27,675 nucleotides of DNA, taken from IMG/VR virus record IMGVR_UViG_3300040801_001052, positions 1 to 27,675 of that record. One strand, 5' to 3'. The notes below the pieces were generated by a model that had not been told where the DNA came from, did not search any database, and worked only from the letters and a program-made list of their open reading frames with translations. The DNA is from a virus. The translations under genes and the position numbers were made by a program. Shown piece after piece: positions 1 through 7,907 of this stretch. The first letter of the stretch is position 1; each line of letters begins with the position of its first letter.

Positions 1-274
1 GTTGGCTTGGATACAATACATGATAGGCCGCCCTGCCAACCGGATAGGTTTCTATTCCAGCTTCAAGCCGATATAGGTCCATGTCCCTTATACCTTCCCA
101 GTTGTAATCAAACATGGTGTCTTTATACCCCCAAGAGATGCCGGTCCTGCAAATCATAAACCGTATAGTTGGGTTGGTGTGCAATGCAGCCACACGAAAA
201 TCATACAGATTTCCTGGCAAAGAGGAATACTGCTCAATATCTAATCCAAAGGCATAGCGTGTTTCATCTATCAT
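1..274 (-). CDS. GH25-like lysozyme (endolysin), N-terminal part, runs off left edge
   Basis: About 91 residues are visible, beginning MIDETRYAFGLDIEQY. The layout fits the N-terminal half of a glycoside hydrolase family 25 muramidase, which cuts the glycan strand of peptidoglycan. There is an early Asp in a beta-strand (FGLDIEQY), then an Arg-x-Gly-x-Ser-x-Gly strand (CRTGISWG) followed by D..F..NW, and later a strand with AYHV. The ATG at 274 lies 8 bp after the stop of the upstream nuclease gene and has only a weak AAGAG ribosome site. Being last in the late operon suits a lysis enzyme. The C-terminal catalytic residues are outside the window, so activity cannot be judged. The match is by pattern only. 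Confidence 0.6.
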   Translation of the reverse strand, partial: MIDETRYAFGLDIEQYSSLPGNLYDFRVAALHTNPTIRFMICRTGISWGYKDTMFDYNWEGIRDMDLYRLEAGIETYPVGRAAYHVLYPSQ

Positions 275-282
275 ATCTACTC

Positions 283-639
283 TTAGTATAACAATTTTTG
301 TAAAGTTTTGTAAGCATCTTCAACCGTTTCGCAATCCTCTCCCCAAATAATCTTTGGTTCTGCCCAATGATTTCTGGATTGAGTAGCTATTTCCGTTAGT
401 TTCAATTCATCCTCAACAGCCTTTTTACCCTTGTGCCAATACTCGCCATGAACAAACAGGGGCGTTGGTTTCGGGATCGTGTATACCAAAAAGTCTATAA
501 CCTTGCTGCCTCTCACACCGGTCAACCCAATCAAATACTGGTATTCATAGGTGTAGTTTAGCTGATCCAGAGCCATGGCCACGTTGACCTCGTTCTGTGA
601 TCCAACCGAATGACCCTGAATACGTATCTTCTCGGCCAT
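283..639 (-). CDS. Vsr/DUF559-like PD-(D/E)XK nuclease
   Basis: A 118-residue protein with the order of motifs seen in very-short-patch-repair-like and DUF559-type endonucleases. It has a Gly-x-x-x-Glu helix near residue 16 (GSQNEVNVAMAL), a strand ending in Asp (KVIDFLV, about residue 50), then a strand with Glu and a Tyr-Trp-His (HGEYWHKG), a helix rich in Lys and Glu, and a final strand (KIIWGED). These give the E...D...E-x-x-x-H active-site set of the fold. The ATG shares its A with the TAA stop of the tail gene upstream (TAATG). Its place between tail and lysozyme genes says little about its job; DNA processing, host DNA degradation or exclusion of rivals are all possible. The family call is by pattern. 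Confidence 0.6.
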   Translation of the reverse strand: MAEKIRIQGHSVGSQNEVNVAMALDQLNYTYEYQYLIGLTGVRGSKVIDFLVYTIPKPTPLFVHGEYWHKGKKAVEDELKLTEIATQSRNHWAEPKIIWGEDCETVEDAYKTLQKLLY

Positions 640-3323
640 TAGACCTCATACATCGTAAACTGAACGATCTCTTTATACTGCCGCCTGTATCCCGACCTGC
701 CGGTCACAAGCTCAACCTGCTGAAAGCTAAGACTCGCCGGATCAATGAACACATACTTATTGTCGTAGTATTCTATGTTGTGCCTGAGCAATAGAGGAAC
801 AGCCGTGACATCTGAGTTAGCCCAGGCATCCAGGGTTTCCATGATATTGTCTTGTGTGTCTGTTATTCCTCTTAGATCGCGCTCGTTCTCGCTAATAATC
901 CGAACACTCCATCCTTTTTTTACGTCTATTCTTATTACGCCCTTGACAACAAATGCTACTATTCTTGGCGTAGAGGTAGACGTTCCTGTGTGCAGCGTGA
1001 ACCTGAATTTTATACGGTAGCCGGTGACATCATAGCTGTCTGATAGTTCCAATTCTTCAATCGGTGAAGTGTTGGCGATGCCAGCCTCCGTCCACGATGT
1101 ATCCTCATCGAGTTTATATTCAACCTTTACCAGCTTGCCCGATGAGGCTAATCCTTCTGAGTGCATTTTGATTGAGTGCCAGTATTTCTGTACGTCTTTC
1201 AGGTTTCCGTAAATCCACGCTGTTTCAAACATGGACAAATCCCTGTACGTATAGTTTGAATCGTTTTGCGGGTTGATGGATATTGGAATATACATCAATT
1301 TGCCGCCATGATTAAACCACAACTTATCAATAATGTTGCCAGATATTGACTGAACGATCATATCGCTTATTCCCGCCGAGCCAGCCAAGTCTGTGACGGT
1401 GTAATCAAATTTGTCATCATCCCCGGTTGCGCCTGAGTCAGCATCGTCCACCCGCGTAGGTCGCCATACCTCATTCCAGCCTATGCCGTTGTTGCATAAT
1501 ATGGACGGCACGTTTGATTCTGTGAACAATGCAGCGTAATAACGCCCTGGATACGGCAGCAGCTTTCTGACAATACCATTCCTGGGTTCCGGCATACCCT
1601 CAAATCTATTGGGACCAACGTCATCCAGCCGTTGATCATAATAACGCTCAATCATTTCGCCCATATTGAAATAAAGATACACGCCAAAGTGCATAACTGC
1701 GTTGCCGTTATAACTTGATCTCACGGCAGCCATCTCACCAACAGGTATTTCTGCGTAGATATCGCTTTCTATTGATCCAAAGCTGTCCTCTTTCAAAACA
1801 TAAGGAATGCCTGGGTTTCCATATATGATCATGTTTGTTATTAATGAGCTATCGCTTCCAATAACAATTGCAGTACCAAACGAGTGAGCCGTTCCCCAAG
1901 CTTTCGCCTCTGCTTTCGCCACCTGGTTTGAGTCTATCAGCGACTTCCACACATAATGCTTCCCGTCTGTACCCATGTGCGTTATCAGATGGTTGCCCTT
2001 GTTTGTCCCATCAGCCTCATAAGCCAGCGTCCAGGTCCCGGAGTTGTTGTATGCCCTCATCCTCCGCATATTAATTCCGCTGCCCTGGGTAAACAACACG
2101 TAGTTTTTTACCACGGCAATATCATAAACCTTGCCAGTTAGTCCGTGACCTGTTATAGCCGTCCAGTCGTCCGACCCCAACACAACCCAAGAGGTCGTGG
2201 CATCCTGCGCTATCTTCCACGGCCTATCCACCCTGATCTCATCGTTTGTACCGCCCGTTGTGTTGCTTATAATTCTGCGCCAAGGTTGTTCTTCTTCTGA
2301 TCCAGCGCCGTCCCATATCACTATGGTTTTCCCAAACAGGCTTGCTCCCGATAGGTCCTGGTCTGTTTTGGTGTAGAAATACGCTGGATAGCTACCAACG
2401 GCACTTTCTGCGGTATTGGCAGCGCCAGCGCCAACGTAGCCGTTGCGGTATAAATCCGGCGCACCGTTGCCAGCTTTATTAAGCAGGGCGTACAGGCATC
2501 TTTGATACTCAAAGTATTTAACATCCTCCACGTCTGTAATGTTTTCTACAAGCGTGTAGGCTAGCTCATAATCTTCCTCCCTGGTATCCCATGATCCGGT
2601 ACGGAGATACATAACATCCTTTCCGGTACTTGGTCGCATATAAGCGTATACATAACCCCCGCCCGCAAGACCTGATTTGTATACAATGGCTACCCAATAG
2701 GTGGTAGTGTCCGTTAATTCGATGGTTGAATCTAAATACACTTCCGGGTCTGTGCTGTAATAATCCCTGTTTTCCCCCGATGCCAGCAACGTGTCCGGTT
2801 CACCCGCGCTGTCCGAATAAATAGCCACTTGTCGCCAGTGTGTGCCGCGTATTGGAACCTTGATGGATTTTATGGTTATGGTTTGATCCATTGTTATACT
2901 TGATGCGAAGTAATCTGCGTCCGGATAATAAACGCTGTCTGTATATTCCAATGATCCTATTTCTTCTGCTCCATAATCAGCAGCCTCCGTAGGCAGGGGA
3001 CCGCAAATTATATCACCCCTGGTTGTGTCACAGTGACGACCATCGCGATACTTTGTCCTGTCATCCTCGAAGTCCTCCGCCAGCATACCACCTGAGTAAT
3101 CATCCTGGATAATGCTGGTGAATGGCAACTCGAAGTCCTCGTAGCTTGCTGCTCCGCTCGCTGTTTTGAGTGCGGTTCGTGGCATTGGGGATTGCTGCCA
3201 TCCATCCACAATGCTCTTGCGCCCCTGGCGATCACAGGTTATTAGCCCCAGGGTTGTTGTTCCATCCGATAAGCTAAATATGTGGGTTGGGTTATTTTCT
3301 GTTGGTCCTACTGATACGGTCAT
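639..3323 (-). CDS. large beta-rich tail protein, tail-nozzle-like
   Basis: An 894-residue protein made almost wholly of predicted beta-strands. Roughly residues 110-215 resemble the jelly-roll, carbohydrate-binding-like domain often found in phage surface proteins (SITMDQTITIKSIKVP, later TTYWVAIVYKSG). Residues about 300-560 look like repeated strands of a propeller (VYDIAVVKNYVLFT, GTDGKHYVWKSL). A gene of this size directly after a 187-residue connector mirrors the T7 gp11-gp12 adaptor-nozzle order, which is why a nozzle or central tail role is inferred. The start overlaps the connector stop by ATGA with an AGGAAG ribosome site. It could also be a receptor-binding protein. No catalytic motif was seen. 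Confidence 0.6.
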   Translation of the reverse strand: MTVSVGPTENNPTHIFSLSDGTTTLGLITCDRQGRKSIVDGWQQSPMPRTALKTASGAASYEDFELPFTSIIQDDYSGGMLAEDFEDDRTKYRDGRHCDTTRGDIICGPLPTEAADYGAEEIGSLEYTDSVYYPDADYFASSITMDQTITIKSIKVPIRGTHWRQVAIYSDSAGEPDTLLASGENRDYYSTDPEVYLDSTIELTDTTTYWVAIVYKSGLAGGGYVYAYMRPSTGKDVMYLRTGSWDTREEDYELAYTLVENITDVEDVKYFEYQRCLYALLNKAGNGAPDLYRNGYVGAGAANTAESAVGSYPAYFYTKTDQDLSGASLFGKTIVIWDGAGSEEEQPWRRIISNTTGGTNDEIRVDRPWKIAQDATTSWVVLGSDDWTAITGHGLTGKVYDIAVVKNYVLFTQGSGINMRRMRAYNNSGTWTLAYEADGTNKGNHLITHMGTDGKHYVWKSLIDSNQVAKAEAKAWGTAHSFGTAIVIGSDSSLITNMIIYGNPGIPYVLKEDSFGSIESDIYAEIPVGEMAAVRSSYNGNAVMHFGVYLYFNMGEMIERYYDQRLDDVGPNRFEGMPEPRNGIVRKLLPYPGRYYAALFTESNVPSILCNNGIGWNEVWRPTRVDDADSGATGDDDKFDYTVTDLAGSAGISDMIVQSISGNIIDKLWFNHGGKLMYIPISINPQNDSNYTYRDLSMFETAWIYGNLKDVQKYWHSIKMHSEGLASSGKLVKVEYKLDEDTSWTEAGIANTSPIEELELSDSYDVTGYRIKFRFTLHTGTSTSTPRIVAFVVKGVIRIDVKKGWSVRIISENERDLRGITDTQDNIMETLDAWANSDVTAVPLLLRHNIEYYDNKYVFIDPASLSFQQVELVTGRSGYRRQYKEIVQFTMYEV

Positions 3324-3883
3324 TTAACACTTCCTAGTCTTGGGTCTTTTGACATCCTTCTAACACGATACGTCTGCCTTGCCATATTTCTTTCAGAACT
3401 TAACTGCTCTAATATGGCCTCGTCCTTGGCGCTCAAATTAGACTGATCCATAAAATTTATTTGCTCATACCAGTAACGTGCCTCTGCGACAATCAACGCC
3501 AGGGGGATGTCATCGCTGATCGTGTCTGTATCATCAACAACCTCATCTGGCACATCGTTGTAATATATCACTATCTTGTTTCCAGCGTCATAGCCTAATT
3601 CGTAATTAAAATATAGGCTGCCATCGATCTCGGTCCAGTCATAGTTGATATCAAATTCTGCCTCGGAGCTATCCGTTGCGATCTTGACACGAACAACATT
3701 CGTTACGCCGGATGGAAGCGAGTAGGTCTTTTGATTGTCCACAACCACCAGGGTTTCGTCTACCTTTGTGACCTTTCCCAAGTCACCAAGCGCAATATTA
3801 ATAGCATCAACCATTGTGATCCGGTCAGCCGATCCAGGAATGCGCCTGTCCAACCCCGTTAGTATTGTTGATAGCGTTGTCAT
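3320..3883 (-). CDS. head-tail connector / tail adaptor-like protein
   Basis: A 187-residue protein with an N-terminal helix (ITMVDAINIALGDLG), a central set of beta-strands including an Asp-rich strand pair (DNQKTYSLPSGVTNVVRVKI, NKIVIYYNDVPDEV), and a long C-terminal helical region (ALIVAEARYWYEQINF, then AKDEAILEQLSSERNMAR). This helix-sandwich-helix plan and length fit podophage adaptor proteins that sit below the portal. It overlaps the GT-C gene stop and the tail gene start by ATGA at both ends, so the three genes are likely co-translated. AGAAAGGA precedes the ATG. The assignment rests on size, plan and position, not on a family signature. Confidence 0.5.
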   Translation of the reverse strand: MTTLSTILTGLDRRIPGSADRITMVDAINIALGDLGKVTKVDETLVVVDNQKTYSLPSGVTNVVRVKIATDSSEAEFDINYDWTEIDGSLYFNYELGYDAGNKIVIYYNDVPDEVVDDTDTISDDIPLALIVAEARYWYEQINFMDQSNLSAKDEAILEQLSSERNMARQTYRVRRMSKDPRLGSVK

Positions 3884-5109
3884 TTCTTGTCCTTTCTATA
3901 AACCACAAAGTATAACGATTTGGCTACGGCATGATAGCCTCCATAATCAAATATTACACCCGCTGTGCGACCATCGGCAACAACCCATTCTGGCGGGTTC
4001 TTCACAAACCTGTTTCTCATTATCTGCCTTCGCTCTGTTGCGACATTCGCTATTTCCACCTGCTCCGTCATGCCGTAGACAGGCGGCTTTTTTGACCAGA
4101 TATAAATTTCTGAATACATAGAGTTCACCCATAGCACACCGGGTTTGTCCTTTAGCCATTCGCCAATCGACCTCGCTTCTTTGATTACGTCCCGTAAGCC
4201 AGGGTAGAACCGCATCCATATATCCGAAATATAAAATCCAGCAGCTATAATATCAACGCTGGACAGCGCCAGCACATAAACCGGATCAAGTCCAGATGCA
4301 GCAACCCACGCTATGATGGGTAACAAATGATTGGGCCTTATCACCCTTCCCGCAAACATAAATAGCAGATACAACAATGGCGGAAACCAGTAGATTATAT
4401 CGTGATTTATAATGCCTGCGTGCGTCACCCACATTCCCAAATACAAAAAACACACAGATGTAAACGAGGGCATCCACGGGTATCCGCCCTTGCGACTTTT
4501 ATTCATTCTCTTTGGGATCGTTATGTTCGCTTCCACAAGCCACTCAAACCAATCGTGCTTGGCATACCAGATCAATCCCAAGCCAGCTAATCCAATCAGT
4601 CCGTAGACCACAGATTGCCACCAGAAGCCACCAGAAGCCCACCAAGCGATTAAAGCAACAATTAGCTTAGGCTCATATAGGGTAGCTAAAATAAACAACC
4701 CAAAGGCGACCCAAGGATTTTTGATCGTCAGCGCCAGCAGTATTAATCCAGCCGGGATGTCGCCAACATTGCCATGAAATGCCAGAAGGAAACCGGAGTG
4801 AACCAATATAATAAATGCTAACCCTCCCCAAACATCTCCGGTTAGCCCCGTATAAATCATTCCTGGTACACCCACAAGGGTATAGTGCAAAAACCTTACG
4901 CCGTATACACTCGCCCATATCTTAGACAATAGCCAGAACCAGATATGAACAAGCGGTGATTTGCAGTCTACAATATCCCTGCCATACCACGCCCCCGTCT
5001 GACCCGCCATGTTAAATAATGCGAAGTCGGGGTCTATATCTGTACCCGCATATCGCCAGGCATAGTAAACATTAAGAGCGAATAACGGTAGCAATAACAA
5101 TATGCTCAA
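3880..5109 (-). CDS. GT-C-type integral membrane glycosyltransferase
   Basis: A 409-residue protein with about eight to ten hydrophobic segments in residues 1-295 and a soluble C-terminal part (about 300-409). The first loop carries an acidic pair (DIDPD, residues 24-28) followed by a G-W-Y-G-R-D...D-x-K-S-P stretch (residues 39-52). This matches the pattern of ArnT/PMT-type GT-C enzymes, which move a sugar from a polyprenyl-phosphate carrier on the far side of the membrane. The C-terminal PPEWVVADG strand also fits that superfamily. The start is TTG at 5109 with an AAGGAGG ribosome site inside the preceding methyltransferase-like gene (38-bp overlap). Such enzymes are rare in phages and very unusual between capsid and tail genes. 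Target and donor are unknown; surface or virion glycosylation is inferred. Confidence 0.65.
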   Translation of the reverse strand: MSILLLLPLFALNVYYAWRYAGTDIDPDFALFNMAGQTGAWYGRDIVDCKSPLVHIWFWLLSKIWASVYGVRFLHYTLVGVPGMIYTGLTGDVWGGLAFIILVHSGFLLAFHGNVGDIPAGLILLALTIKNPWVAFGLFILATLYEPKLIVALIAWWASGGFWWQSVVYGLIGLAGLGLIWYAKHDWFEWLVEANITIPKRMNKSRKGGYPWMPSFTSVCFLYLGMWVTHAGIINHDIIYWFPPLLYLLFMFAGRVIRPNHLLPIIAWVAASGLDPVYVLALSSVDIIAAGFYISDIWMRFYPGLRDVIKEARSIGEWLKDKPGVLWVNSMYSEIYIWSKKPPVYGMTEQVEIANVATERRQIMRNRFVKNPPEWVVADGRTAGVIFDYGGYHAVAKSLYFVVYRKDKK

Positions 5110-5551
5110 CGGCTGGAACCTCCTTGCCTGCGCTTGTCAATTTGAATTTACCAACCGTTGCAACCCTGATGATTGCGCCAGCCTGCTCGACTATCAAGCG
5201 TAGCCACAGAAGATTGAAGCCAGTATGAAAAGGACGGTCCTTTGATCCCCACACCATATAAAATGCTACGGGGTCCTGCGAGCCTTTCATCAACGCCTTT
5301 AGCGCCTGTTCTGTTGCCGGCACGTGGATATGCAGTTCGCCCATCTGTGCGAGATCGTCTACCAGTTTTTGTATTACCCCTGATACCTGATCGGTCCAGA
5401 GGGTCTGCAAGGCGTGAACACATAGGATGATATCAAACTTGTGGTCGTATTCTGTTACCATATAGTCGTCTAATTTAACCTCGGTAATTTCAGCGTCCTC
5501 TGGTAAGTCCACGTTGATGTCAATGTCGCTAGTAATCTTCAATACTCTCAC
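5072..5551 (-). CDS. truncated SAM methyltransferase-like protein
   Basis: A 159-residue protein resembling the C-terminal two thirds of a class I SAM-dependent methyltransferase of the Methyltransf_11 kind. It has a FDIILCVHALQTL strand and helix (about residues 39-51), a following helix, a MGELHIHVPA strand (about 69-78), and a late helix-strand pair (LLWLRLIVEQAGAIIR). The glycine-rich SAM-binding motif I expected at the N terminus is missing, so it may be inactive or may act as a partner. The start is GTG at 5551, overlapping the GT2 stop as GTGA, with AAGGA upstream. It sits between two glycosyltransferase genes, which suggests a shared sugar-related pathway. Confidence 0.5.
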   Translation of the reverse strand: MRVLKITSDIDINVDLPEDAEITEVKLDDYMVTEYDHKFDIILCVHALQTLWTDQVSGVIQKLVDDLAQMGELHIHVPATEQALKALMKGSQDPVAFYMVWGSKDRPFHTGFNLLWLRLIVEQAGAIIRVATVGKFKLTSAGKEVPAVEHIVIATVIRS

Positions 5552-6408
5552 TGGAATATTCCTTCCACTTTTTCCATTTCGTTGTCGTAAGCCTCAACCG
5601 TTGTGGGCTGCATCTTCCAATGCTCGCACGTTATCGTGGCATCTATCCAGGGTTTTACGCCAACGTTATCTGCCAACTCACAGAAGTGATGATCTTCTGT
5701 GCGGCCATGCTCCAACAAATAATAGGGAAAGTTTCGATCATCTTCCGGGTCTTGAAGCACAACCCGCTCGCGATACTCTCCGTATTTCACAACTGGCTTT
5801 CGCCTCTTGTCATGCCGGTAAGCCTCTGGTAGTTTCACCTGGCTTTTATGTACCGGGAAGATCGAGCCATTGTATCTCATAAAGACCTTGTGTTCGTTTT
5901 TTATCCTTTGATAAACGGAGCGATGGATCAGAGTACACCCCATTCCAACGCTGTCTACCTCAAACACGCCGCCCTTGGGATAATTGTAAATAGGGTTGTA
6001 TAGATTTTCCGGTGTTCGTTTATAGGCAATGGGGTTGTATGGTTCTTGGGGAAGAAAATAAAGACCTGCTATAAATTCACGGCCAGCCTTAACCAGCCTG
6101 ATGATTGCATCTATTGGGGGAACGGTGTCGTCATCGATCCAAAAAATCCATTCAGCATCACCGTTCAAAAATCCCTCGTTCACGATGCTATTCCTGTTCA
6201 CATCCGTCAGGGACCAGCGCTTTTTTATCACGCCAATTTGATTGTTCTTTTTGCTATCTGGTAATGCGCCCGTGGCAGTTCTTAGCTGCCCGATGTCTAC
6301 CGTACCTTCCCTGAATGTATACATGATCAATCCCATTAATGGCCCCCACCAGTTTGGCGACTGTGCCGATGAACAGGCAACGGCAATATCAACAATCGGT
6401 TTACTCAT
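5548..6408 (-). CDS. GT2-like (GT-A fold) glycosyltransferase
   Basis: A 286-residue soluble protein with a WIDDDTVPP motif (Asp92-94), the metal- and nucleotide-sugar-binding DXD of GT-A enzymes. It is preceded by a helix of the N-S-I-V type and followed by FIAGLYF and VDSVGMGCTLIHRSVY, the acceptor-side elements seen in many phage family 2 glycosyltransferases. TEDHHFCE (237-244) and His263 supply the likely catalytic acid/base and metal ligand. No transmembrane segment was seen, so it differs from GtrB-type polyprenyl-phosphate transferases. It overlaps the zinc-protein stop by 8 bp (ATGAGTAA). The acceptor is unknown; virion proteins or a lipid-linked sugar used by the GT-C gene two genes downstream are inferences. 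Confidence 0.75.
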   Translation of the reverse strand: MSKPIVDIAVACSSAQSPNWWGPLMGLIMYTFREGTVDIGQLRTATGALPDSKKNNQIGVIKKRWSLTDVNRNSIVNEGFLNGDAEWIFWIDDDTVPPIDAIIRLVKAGREFIAGLYFLPQEPYNPIAYKRTPENLYNPIYNYPKGGVFEVDSVGMGCTLIHRSVYQRIKNEHKVFMRYNGSIFPVHKSQVKLPEAYRHDKRRKPVVKYGEYRERVVLQDPEDDRNFPYYLLEHGRTEDHHFCELADNVGVKPWIDATITCEHWKMQPTTVEAYDNEMEKVEGIFQ

Positions 6409-6673
6409 GTTTTTTAGCCAACCTTTCTAGTTTGTCGAAATCTATGTTTACAAAAGCCCCCCGCATAAACTCATCTTGCCTGCCCTGCTTCTGGTAATAC
6501 GCTAGCTTCTTACGGCAGGAAGGGCAGATGCGTGCGATCTTACCAAGGTTACGCATAAAATCACCGAGTAATTCACCGTTGGGATCAGGTTTTGCTGTTC
6601 TTAATTCACGCACATAAACAGGTTTACCACAGTAATCACATTTGAATACTGCGGTTGTACTCATTTGACTCAT
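6401..6673 (-). CDS. small zinc-ribbon-like protein
   Basis: A 90-residue protein with two Cys pairs, C12-x-x-C15 and C50-x-x-C53, spaced like a zinc ribbon, and a basic C-terminal helix (KLERLAKKHE). The ATG at 6673 is chosen because AAGGGA lies 5 nt before it; a longer GTG-started form (6688) would put its ribosome site on top of the start codon. It directly follows the capsid gene after a structured 92-bp gap and is coupled to GT2. Function is unknown; a nucleic-acid-binding or capsid-linked role would be guesswork. Confidence 0.65.
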   Translation of the reverse strand: MSQMSTTAVFKCDYCGKPVYVRELRTAKPDPNGELLGDFMRNLGKIARICPSCRKKLAYYQKQGRQDEFMRGAFVNIDFDKLERLAKKHE

Positions 6674-6699
6674 GTGATTCCCTTTCACTCCCGAATGTA

Positions 6700-6753
6700 T
6701 GGCTGGTCAGGGGCCGGGAAACCCTTTTCGGCACTAGCAACCTAGACCAGCCA
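6700..6753 (-). other. inverted repeat between capsid and zinc-protein genes
   Basis: A 9-bp perfect arm pair, TGGCTGGTC at 6700-6708 and GACCAGCCA at 6745-6753, encloses 36 bp that include a second short pair, GCCG at 6713-6716 and CGGC at 6729-6732. It lies 12 bp past the capsid stop. No T-run follows on either strand, so it is not a typical rho-independent terminator. It could stabilise or process the capsid mRNA, or lower read-through into the genes below. Confidence 0.55.
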
Positions 6754-6765
6754 GGTGAACTTATA

Positions 6766-7890
6766 CTACGTGGTCAACATGGCGTGGGCTTTATCCTGCC
6801 GTAAGCAGAATGTAAACTCGCCCACAACCTCGCCCTTGATGCTGTCGCCGGTTTTGGCAAGCGGCTCTTGCGTCCAGGGGCGTAATGTCAATAGACCAGC
6901 GTGTTTTGGATCAATCAGGGCGATCTTAGATGCGAGCGCCCAACGATCCAGCAACAACTTCACGTTGCCGTATGGTGTCACAACCTCATCGATCACCATA
7001 CCAACCTGGGATTGAGATGGATCAACCCGCAAGAAGTTCGATGAATCGTAGAAGTTCTTGATGGTTTGCAGGTGGGTTGGGTAGCAGGGTGCGACCCAGG
7101 GACCTGTTCCACCGTCCATGTAGGCAGACATAACGGCTGATTCAAAGTTGGATTGCTCCAAACTTGCGCCGTAATCCACCAAGTTGTCGGTGATGAAGGT
7201 ATCCAAGCCACCAAACGCTCGCGGTGTAGTTGCCGATCCAGCATTTCGCTGCCCGTAGAACAACGAACGTTCCACAAGCCGCATCAACGATGGGATGGCT
7301 TTCTTCGCCTGGTAATCAAACTCATCGCCAATGCCGTACTGGTCAATGACCTGTTGGGTTTGGCTGACCTTCACTTCTTGATGGAAGATTTGGGTGTAGT
7401 TTGAATTGGTTGTCCGATCCGTGAAGCCGAGATCATCGCTGTCGTCACCTTCCAGACGTGCCATGCCGATGATGGTCACTGTGGAACCTGTGGCGTGACT
7501 TGCCTGAGTGCCACCGTAGTTTCGGGTGACAGTCAAAGTGCTTGTCGACCCCGTAACAGCCGAAACCCAAACCTGCTCTGCATCAATCAGAAGGATATGT
7601 CCTTCTTGGAACATGTTGGGGTCCGAAACAATCAACGAGGTTGCGCCAGAGGCGGTGTTGTCGGTGGATGAGGTCAGCGCACCAACCAATGGGGTCAGGG
7701 TATCTTCTAACCATTCAGGTTTAGTGCCTTTGTTGACGAACTTGAACTTACCGGCTGCACCATCAAGGCCGCCCAGTGACTCCACCAAGGGAGCATCGGA
7801 AGGATCAATGAGGGTGATATAGTCGGTAATGACCCGCTTCTGCGGGGTCGTATCAGAATATGTGGTGAAGGGACTGGCTAAATTTGCCAT
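6766..7890 (-). CDS. major capsid protein, SU10/DUF5309 type (HK97 fold)
   Basis: A 374-residue protein with features of the DUF5309 (SU10 major capsid) family. The N-terminal arm has a TYSDTTPQKRVITDYITLIDP-like run, broken here as TYSDTTPQKR then DYITLIDPSDAP. The middle has NYTQIFHQEVKVSQTQQVI, then a helix ending in SLMRLVERSLFYGQ and GLDTFI. A C-terminal strand region (YGNVKLLLDRW) follows. Between about residues 85 and 140 lies a small beta domain (LIVSDPNMFQEGHILLI, then TLTVTRNYGG) of the kind found as a surface insertion. AAGGAG lies 7 nt before the ATG. The gene follows scaffold by 17 bp and shares its dedicated promoter. Confidence 0.88.
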   Translation of the reverse strand: MANLASPFTTYSDTTPQKRVITDYITLIDPSDAPLVESLGGLDGAAGKFKFVNKGTKPEWLEDTLTPLVGALTSSTDNTASGATSLIVSDPNMFQEGHILLIDAEQVWVSAVTGSTSTLTVTRNYGGTQASHATGSTVTIIGMARLEGDDSDDLGFTDRTTNSNYTQIFHQEVKVSQTQQVIDQYGIGDEFDYQAKKAIPSLMRLVERSLFYGQRNAGSATTPRAFGGLDTFITDNLVDYGASLEQSNFESAVMSAYMDGGTGPWVAPCYPTHLQTIKNFYDSSNFLRVDPSQSQVGMVIDEVVTPYGNVKLLLDRWALASKIALIDPKHAGLLTLRPWTQEPLAKTGDSIKGEVVGEFTFCLRQDKAHAMLTT

Positions 7891-7907
7891 GATCTAACTC
7901 CTTTTTG

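Noticed and set aside
6674-6688. GTG start at 6688 for the zinc-ribbon gene
   Set aside because: The GGGAG sequence abuts that codon; the ATG at 6673 has a properly spaced AAGGGA.
6700-6753. Rho-independent terminator after the capsid gene
   Set aside because: No T-run follows the stem on either strand.
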